This document shows, piece after piece, positions 41,338 to 44,898 of a stretch of 44,898 bases of DNA. This DNA comes from a virus: IMG/VR virus record IMGVR_UViG_3300012206_000009, positions 1 through 44,898 of that record; one strand, written 5' to 3'. The position numbers and the translations under genes were made by a program. Position 1 is the stretch's first letter. Every line of letters begins with the position of its first letter. The notes below the pieces were generated by a model that did not search any database, was not told the DNA's origin, and saw only the letters and a list, made by a program, of their open reading frames with translations.

Positions 41338-41592
41338 ATGCTATGTGCATGTATGGTTATGCTAGGATATGGATTAGGGGTATTTAGTGTATTATTTTTT
41401 ATAGCATGGCTTGACGAGAGAGAGGATATGTATAGCAATATATCTTATAAAGAACAGTTAGCTACTTGTATAGAATGGTCTTTAGTGCTACAGGATATTC
41501 CTGTACAGAAGGTAAGTATGAAAGGGTATAGGTCTTCTAGCTATAGATATAAGAAGAACGTAGAGAGGATTGCTGTTTTACAGGAGTATTAA
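41338..41592 (+). CDS. Small membrane protein, 84 aa
   Basis: The frame opens earlier with a GTG inside the palindrome loop, so I take the ATG at 41338. One TM span (MLCACMVMLGYGLGVFSVLF) is followed by an acidic then basic soluble part ending VERIAVLQEY. The topology suggests a short membrane-anchored protein. The function is unknown. Confidence 0.5.
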   Translation: MLCACMVMLGYGLGVFSVLFFIAWLDEREDMYSNISYKEQLATCIEWSLVLQDIPVQKVSMKGYRSSSYRYKKNVERIAVLQEY

Positions 41593-41594
41593 GC

Positions 41595-41753
41595 ATGACT
41601 AAAGAAGCTTTTGTAGAATTTATTATGTCTATTCCAGGGAATGGAGAGGTATATATAACAGTAGATAGACATGCTACACTTGTCACAGGTGCTACATATA
41701 CTGAGAAGTATATACTGCTCAATTGTAATGAGGTAGAGGTAGGAGAGGAATGA
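41595..41753 (+). CDS. Small alpha/beta protein, 52 aa
   Basis: An N-terminal helix (KEAFVEFIMSIPGNG) is followed by EVYITVDRHATLV and further strands, the same layout as 39441..39614 and 8874..9086. It overlaps the next gene by 4 bases. Confidence 0.5.
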   Translation: MTKEAFVEFIMSIPGNGEVYITVDRHATLVTGATYTEKYILLNCNEVEVGEE

Positions 41754-41911
41754 TTATCTCTTTTATGATCTGGTATCTCAGGAAAAGAGGATGGTTAGTG
41801 TTCTATCTTAAAGATAAGAGATGTACAGGTAATTGGTGTTGGGTCCAGAGGTATACTACCAATCTTGTAGAGTATCCAGAAGCTTTTATGCTGAATGGAT
41901 ATGGTGAGTAA
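41750..41911 (+). CDS. Small basic hypothetical protein, 53 aa
   Basis: MIISFMIWYLRKRGWLVFYL at the start is hydrophobic and basic, followed by CTGNWCWVQ. It overlaps both neighbours. The function is unknown. Confidence 0.5.
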   Translation: MIISFMIWYLRKRGWLVFYLKDKRCTGNWCWVQRYTTNLVEYPEAFMLNGYGE

Positions 41912-42098
41912 ATTGAAGATGAAGAAGTGGAAGAAGAGGTATCTTAAAGATCACAGGGTAACTATTATACGTTATGCTCCATTCGAACTTCCTACAGAGC
42001 TAATACATGGAGGTATACCATTTGGAAAGCTGGTACCTCAAGAGATTATCTACCAAGGAGAGAGATATCTCAGATGTGTACCAGAAAAAGAAATTTAG
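41895..42098 (+). CDS. Small basic protein, last accessory gene, up to 67 aa
   Basis: Several start codons are close together (41895, 41901, 41919). The N-terminus is Lys-rich (KLKMKKWKKRYLKDHR), the remainder beta-like (VTIIRYAPFELP; IIYQGERYLRCVPEKE). It is followed by the hairpin cluster. Confidence 0.5.
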   Translation: MDMVSKLKMKKWKKRYLKDHRVTIIRYAPFELPTELIHGGIPFGKLVPQEIIYQGERYLRCVPEKEI

Positions 42099-42199
42099 TA
42101 TAGTGTTATATATATGTGTGTGTGTTACTACTAGGGGGGTAAGGGGGGATATACGGTCTTTATGGGTTCCCTGGACTGTACTTAACTATACTGTACTAA

Positions 42200-42223
42200 T
42201 AGTGCTATATTACTATAGCACTA
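42200..42223. terminator. Hairpin, 10-bp stem, 4-base loop
   Basis: TAGTGCTATA and TATAGCACTA flank TTAC, followed by CCTTTCT on the plus strand. It probably helps stop accessory-operon transcripts. Confidence 0.5.
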
Positions 42224-42231
42224 CCTTTCTA

Positions 42232-42280
42232 AAGCTTCCTATTAGACCTGTATACATAGATACGTACTCATAGGAAGCTT
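42232..42280. terminator. Hairpin with 11-bp arms
   Basis: AAGCTTCCTAT (42232-42242) pairs with ATAGGAAGCTT (42270-42280) across 27 bases. It is part of the bidirectional termination cluster. Confidence 0.4.
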
Positions 42281-42284
42281 AGAG

Positions 42285-42361
42285 AGAGTAGTCTGTATGG
42301 ACTACTCTAGCTCTACTAATCTGTAGAGAATAGTAACTCTAGATTAGTCTGTATGGACTAC
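42285..42361. repeat. Duplicated hairpin sequence
   Basis: TAGTCTGTATGGACTAC occurs at 42289-42305 and 42345-42361. Each copy folds as TAGTC and GACTA around TGTATG. The first copy extends to a 9-bp stem (42285-42308). The repetition suggests a protein-binding or termination role. Confidence 0.65.
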
Positions 42362-42446
42362 CTCTAGAGTAGAGATACCTCTGATAGAGAGGTACTGCAA
42401 CAATCAATCCTGTCTATTCTCCTCTCTGATATATAGATATATAGAG

Positions 42447-42662
42447 CTACAGTCCAGATTGAGCAAAGTCGTGAAGGATGGACACAAGAGAGACAGTATC
42501 GTTACAGTGAGGACAAGAAGACATCTCATGGACGTCCATCACCCACCATCCTTCCATACTACAGCTATCAGGATAGCTATCTGTGAAGTAGATGCCTGGA
42601 ACAAGTGTAGGGTTATCTGAGTTGAAAAAGTCCTCTGTAATACCGATCACTTGATAGCGCAT
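42447..42662 (-). CDS. Small protein with CPHC motif, 71 aa
   Basis: The ATG at 42662 is chosen because GGGAG lies upstream, whereas the longer frame needs a TTG start inside a hairpin. YPDSCSMEGWWVMDVHEMSS, then CPHC, suggests a zinc site. It is the last gene of the leftward early operon. Confidence 0.55.
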   Translation of the reverse strand: MRYQVIGITEDFFNSDNPTLVPGIYFTDSYPDSCSMEGWWVMDVHEMSSCPHCNDTVSLVSILHDFAQSGL

Positions 42663-42723
42663 GAGATCTCCCATGTAATTTGTATTACAGCAATACTGTA
42701 ATACGCTATTTACCCACAGCACT

Positions 42724-42786
42724 CTAGAAGAGTGAGTGAATACTCCAAGGCACGAAATGGCACTCGCAGCACGTCCATAAAGCCAT
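42724..42786 (-). CDS. Possible cysteine-rich leader peptide, 20 aa
   Basis: The ATG at 42786 has GAGGAG six bases upstream and encodes MALWTCCECHFVPW and six more residues. Its ribosome binding site lies inside the 3' arm of the inverted repeat 42792-42845, so translation may be structure-controlled. It is very short, and the call is tentative. Confidence 0.25.
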   Translation of the reverse strand: MALWTCCECHFVPWSIHSLF

Positions 42787-42791
42787 GTGAA

Positions 42792-42845
42792 ACTCCTCTG
42801 TAGGGTAGAATAGCTTGACAAGACTGAGTGGTCCTACAGAGGAGT
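42792..42845 (-). promoter_or_regulatory. 13-bp inverted repeat in the leftward operon
   Basis: ACTCCTCTGTAGG (42792-42804) and CCTACAGAGGAGT (42833-42845) are perfect complements with a 28-base spacer. In the minus-strand RNA the second arm contains a Shine-Dalgarno sequence, giving a possible translational switch or attenuator between 42887..43159 and 42447..42662. Confidence 0.5.
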
Positions 42846-42886
42846 ACAGAGGGGAATTTAGCTTGTAGTGAGTGGAATAGTACTAC

Positions 42887-43159
42887 TTACTCTCCTTGAG
42901 GCTCATCCTCAACCTGCATATCCTCAATCGGCTCATAGGCTGTACGAGCCACATCAGCAAGAAAGCCATTGATATTAAACTCAGCATTCAGCTCATACAA
43001 AGCCTTAGCGAGTAGGTCGGCACAGTACCTAAACCCTCCTAGTTGATTCCTCTCGTACCCTGGAACAGCATACACCTCACCAGTTCCCCAATGTGGACAG
43101 ATCTTTCTGAGACCTTCAGCAAGCAGGTCAACTACTATCGTATACTCTGCTGGATTCAT
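42887..43159 (-). CDS. Hypothetical protein, 90 aa
   Basis: GAAGGGGA precedes the start. The helices (AEYTIVVDLLAEGLRKICPH; YCADLLAKALYELNAEFNIN) and the acidic C-terminus (EPIEDMQVEDEPQGE) give no known family. It is part of the leftward early operon. Confidence 0.65.
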   Translation of the reverse strand: MNPAEYTIVVDLLAEGLRKICPHWGTGEVYAVPGYERNQLGGFRYCADLLAKALYELNAEFNINGFLADVARTAYEPIEDMQVEDEPQGE

Positions 43160-43531
43160 TTACTTATCCCCTTCAGGATTAATATGACTATCCTCTACTA
43201 TACTAACAGAAATCCCATCCTTCCTCTGTAGGTTAATACTATTAAGTATCAAGCTCACAATAAGCCTGTGTTTACACAGTATATCAGTATCCGGGCATGT
43301 ACATAGCCTTTGGCTATTAATAACAGTATACGTATCGTTAGGTCCTTTCACTTGAAACGTCACAGGATTACCGGATATATACTCTACAGTATATCTCTTA
43401 TCTCTTGTAAGGATATCATAGGCTCTATCAAGCCTTTCTACTGTTCTAATGTTAGAGAGAACAGAGTTGAGGAGTGTGTGATACGCTTCCTTGAGATGGT
43501 ACGTTGTGAGCTTTGAGAGGAGGTCTTTCAT
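43160..43531 (-). CDS. SWIM-type zinc-finger protein, 123 aa
   Basis: The motif CTCPDTDILCKH (Cys 77, 79, 86 and His 88) is a CxCxnCxH SWIM finger, preceded by the usual strands (VEYISGNPVTFQVKG; YTVINSQR) and followed by a helix LIVSLILNS. SWIM domains bind DNA or proteins and occur in recombination and transposase partners. The start overlaps the upstream stop (ATGA). Confidence 0.78.
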   Translation of the reverse strand: MKDLLSKLTTYHLKEAYHTLLNSVLSNIRTVERLDRAYDILTRDKRYTVEYISGNPVTFQVKGPNDTYTVINSQRLCTCPDTDILCKHRLIVSLILNSINLQRKDGISVSIVEDSHINPEGDK

Positions 43532-43734
43532 GAGCGTATACGTCTCTTATTAGGGTTACTTACTTCTCGCTGTAGCGTTAGGATTCGTAGACATTCTTTG
43601 CATTCGCATTCATCTCTATCCCCAAGCAGAATCGCCGCAGTGGGAGATAATATCCCACAAATAGTGCAACAGGTTTGTACACATGGGCTATAGAACAGGA
43701 CCATGTGAATTGTTAAATCTTCTGTAGTCTCCAT
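43528..43734 (-). CDS. Small cysteine-rich protein, 68 aa
   Basis: SPCVQTCCTICG and ECECKECLRIL give several cysteine pairs consistent with a zinc ribbon or treble-clef-like fold. A strong GAGGGGAG site and the long hairpin 43745-43788 lie just upstream. It is probably an early host-interaction or transcription-targeting protein. That role is inference. Confidence 0.65.
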   Translation of the reverse strand: METTEDLTIHMVLFYSPCVQTCCTICGILSPTAAILLGDRDECECKECLRILTLQREVSNPNKRRIRS

Positions 43735-43744
43735 AGCTCCCCTC

Positions 43745-43788
43745 TATATAGCCTCTGTATTATTGATATATAATACAGAGGCTATATA
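43745..43788 (-). promoter_or_regulatory. 19-bp perfect hairpin upstream of 43528..43734
   Basis: Positions 43745-43763 pair with 43770-43788 around a 6-base loop. It lies directly upstream of the Shine-Dalgarno of the next gene and has no U-run, so an RNA processing or stabilising site is more likely than termination. Confidence 0.6.
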
Positions 43789-43792
43789 TATA

Positions 43793-44119
43793 CTACTCCA
43801 CAACATGAGCAGAGAAGGACTCCCTATTCTTCTCCTGAAACTCTCTCTCACAGTCTACAACGATATCTAGGCAACAATCACAGAGATTAATATAATGGGT
43901 ATGCTTTCCATTCCAGAGGATTTGTAGCTGAAACCGAATAGCGAAAGACCCTTCCACTATCTCACATCTCTCACAGTACACAGTAGGATCATATCCGACA
44001 ACCAGCATACCAGAAGGGCACATTTTCGTTGCATGATAGAGTGACATAATCACCTCATTCAAGATATGCTCGTTGTGGTATTCAACTTCACTCTGTGAAA
44101 ACATATCTAACTGATTCAT
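43793..44119 (-). CDS. Small protein with CERC and CDCC motifs, 108 aa
   Basis: AAAGGGGAC precedes the ATG. CERC at about residues 49-52 and LCDCCLDIVVDC at about 79-90 suggest two zinc-ligating pairs around a beta core (FAIRFQLQILWNGKHTHYIN). It is in the leftward early operon with similar small zinc-site proteins. Confidence 0.68.
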   Translation of the reverse strand: MNQLDMFSQSEVEYHNEHILNEVIMSLYHATKMCPSGMLVVGYDPTVYCERCEIVEGSFAIRFQLQILWNGKHTHYINLCDCCLDIVVDCEREFQEKNRESFSAHVVE

Positions 44120-44148
44120 GTAATGTCCCCTTTACATGGTTGCAGATA

Positions 44149-44343
44149 CTACTTGAACAGCGTATTTGAGAGAACACCTGTATAAACGACCACTCGACAC
44201 ATAGAGCAGTCTTGAGAGTACGGCGAGAGAGTACGAGGATAGATACGTACTCCATTCCTCTCTTGTTGGGCATAGCAGTCTGGGCATAGTACTTTCCCAG
44301 AGACGAGATAACCTCTCACACGGTCCACGTCTTCTAACTTCAT
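44149..44343 (-). CDS. Small zinc-ribbon-like protein, 64 aa
   Basis: AGGAG precedes the start. CPDC (about residues 19-22) and CSMC (46-49) form a two-pair ribbon. The N-terminus is charged (MKLEDVDRVRGYLVSGKVL). Confidence 0.68.
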   Translation of the reverse strand: MKLEDVDRVRGYLVSGKVLCPDCYAQQERNGVRIYPRTLSPYSQDCSMCRVVVYTGVLSNTLFK

Positions 44344-44352
44344 AACGCTCTC

Positions 44353-44853
44353 CTATGAAATCGACTGTAGAACACCTGTTATCTGTTTTGTGGCTATCAC
44401 AACGGGTAATTCATCCTTTGTGTAGTCTCCTTGAACATCTCCTATGATGTTCACAGCAAAGGTACGTAACATCTTTTCATCAGGAAATGCTTTCCGGTAT
44501 GACTCAGCAGTAGAGTTGATAGACCTTTGTTCAGCAAGAGCTTCAGCCTCTCGCACAGACACTCTACCTACTTTCTCTCTTGGCTGGAGTATTTCACGAA
44601 TAGCCTCTATATGCTCTAACAGACCATTCTTGAAATACGCTACTTTCTCTATCTCCTTCTTCAGCGCTGAGCCTCCACTACGAGACTTAGGATTCAAGTC
44701 ATAGTCATGGATCTTCGTACGTATCTCTGCTTTCTGTGCATCGGTAAAGAAGCTGAGAGACTCAAACATTCCCTTGTAGTCTACTGCTGCAATAGGAAAC
44801 ATCTCGATAGACATAGAAACAGTAGCATCAAAGCCTTCTTTACTATTCAGCAT
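44353..44853 (-). CDS. Hypothetical helical protein, 166 aa
   Basis: The protein is a mixture of charged helices with no Cys pairs (SFFTDAQKAEIRTKIHDYDL; KEIEKVAYFKNGLLEHIEAI). Its start overlaps the stop of the gene that wraps round the window ends, so it belongs to the same leftward operon. No family is recognised. Confidence 0.7.
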   Translation of the reverse strand: MLNSKEGFDATVSMSIEMFPIAAVDYKGMFESLSFFTDAQKAEIRTKIHDYDLNPKSRSGGSALKKEIEKVAYFKNGLLEHIEAIREILQPREKVGRVSVREAEALAEQRSINSTAESYRKAFPDEKMLRTFAVNIIGDVQGDYTKDELPVVIATKQITGVLQSIS

Positions 44854-44898
44854 TTACACTCCCTTTCACAGTAATGAGCTTACCATTCTCTCCAGTAA
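44843..44898 (-). CDS. Hypothetical protein, 3' part of the gene that begins at 133
   Basis: The minus strand from 44898 continues the frame left open at position 1 (the codon is split, one base at position 1 and two at 44898-44897) through FITGENGKLITVKGSVNAE to TAG at 44843. The stop overlaps the next gene's ATG at 44853, the same tight packing as elsewhere in this operon. Confidence 0.75.
   Translation of the reverse strand, partial: TGENGKLITVKGSVNAE

Larger units (their letters stand above)
42099..42446. other. Non-coding convergence zone
   Basis: No gene is supported here. The zone separates the rightward accessory operon from the leftward early operon. It holds two six-G runs (42134-42139 and 42143-42148), a series of hairpins from 42200 to 42380 and a repeated 17-base hairpin sequence. 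Confidence 0.6.

Noticed and set aside
42007-42273. Plus-strand frame after the last accessory gene
   Set aside because: It overlaps 41895..42098 in another frame and runs into the hairpin cluster. It has no start signal and reads as chance hydrophobic residues.
42447-42821. Longer 124-codon version of the last leftward gene
   Set aside because: It needs a TTG start inside an inverted repeat and lacks a ribosome binding site. The ATG at 42662 has one.
1-44898. Integrase, repressor and attachment site of a temperate phage
   Set aside because: No tyrosine or serine recombinase motif and no CI-like gene is seen. The winged-helix gene alone is not evidence for lysogeny.
1-44898. tRNA or rRNA genes
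   Set aside because: No cloverleaf with a TTCnAnnC arm and CCA-proximal stem was recognised by eye. A covariance-model scan would be decisive.

Overview
The window is best read as the complete genome of a tailed, podovirus-like bacteriophage, linearised at an arbitrary point. A minus-strand gene that runs off position 1 continues in frame from the last base of the window and then stops, so the two ends join into one intact gene. The genome is AT-rich by eye, densely packed with overlapping genes, and has no recognisable tRNA, rRNA, integrase or phage RNA polymerase. Near-consensus sigma70-type promoters suggest the host RNA polymerase transcribes it. A lipobox lipoprotein and several Sec-type signal peptides suggest, but do not prove, a Gram-negative host. 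The lifestyle looks lytic.

Layout. (1) About 1.5-9.1 kb, plus strand: replication module. It holds an early gene, a structured RNA or terminator, a winged-helix protein, an ERF-type single-strand annealing protein, a Rho-independent terminator, a uracil-DNA-glycosylase-like/3'-5' exonuclease fusion, the separately encoded polymerase half of a family A DNA polymerase, a RepA/RecA-like helicase ATPase and small unknown genes. (2) 37.3 down to 9.1 kb, minus strand: late module in order TerL, portal, small head protein, scaffold-like protein, a cassette of small secreted proteins (HNH nuclease, two FN3-like), N4-gp56-type major capsid protein, a GNAT-like protein, three large internal or ejection-type proteins, a TM/coiled-coil protein, a tail protein, a collagen-like fibre, many small beta-rich tail proteins, a lectin-like protein, a tail adaptor-like protein, an M15 endolysin with a lipoprotein, and a beta-helix tailspike. 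(3) 37.46-42.1 kb, plus strand: accessory module of small genes plus a large secreted beta-helix protein whose codon usage is unlike its neighbours. (4) 44.9-42.4 kb and 1.4-0.1 kb, minus strand: early-type genes, several with cysteine pairs or a SWIM motif.

Regulatory architecture. The two early modules diverge near 1.43-1.51 kb from overlapping promoters. Beside them, 803-984 is a tandem array of thirteen degenerate 14-bp units, the best origin or iteron candidate. The plus accessory module and minus late module diverge across a large inverted repeat near 37.38 kb. Plus accessory and minus early modules converge on a hairpin cluster at 42.2-42.4 kb, whereas plus replication and minus late modules meet with overlapping stop codons at 9083-9086.

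The most unusual features are the 14-bp array, a promoter-driven plus-strand membrane micro-gene inside the late operon (24.38-24.60 kb) with an interlocking-hairpin leader, the split polymerase, and the host-like secreted beta-helix gene.
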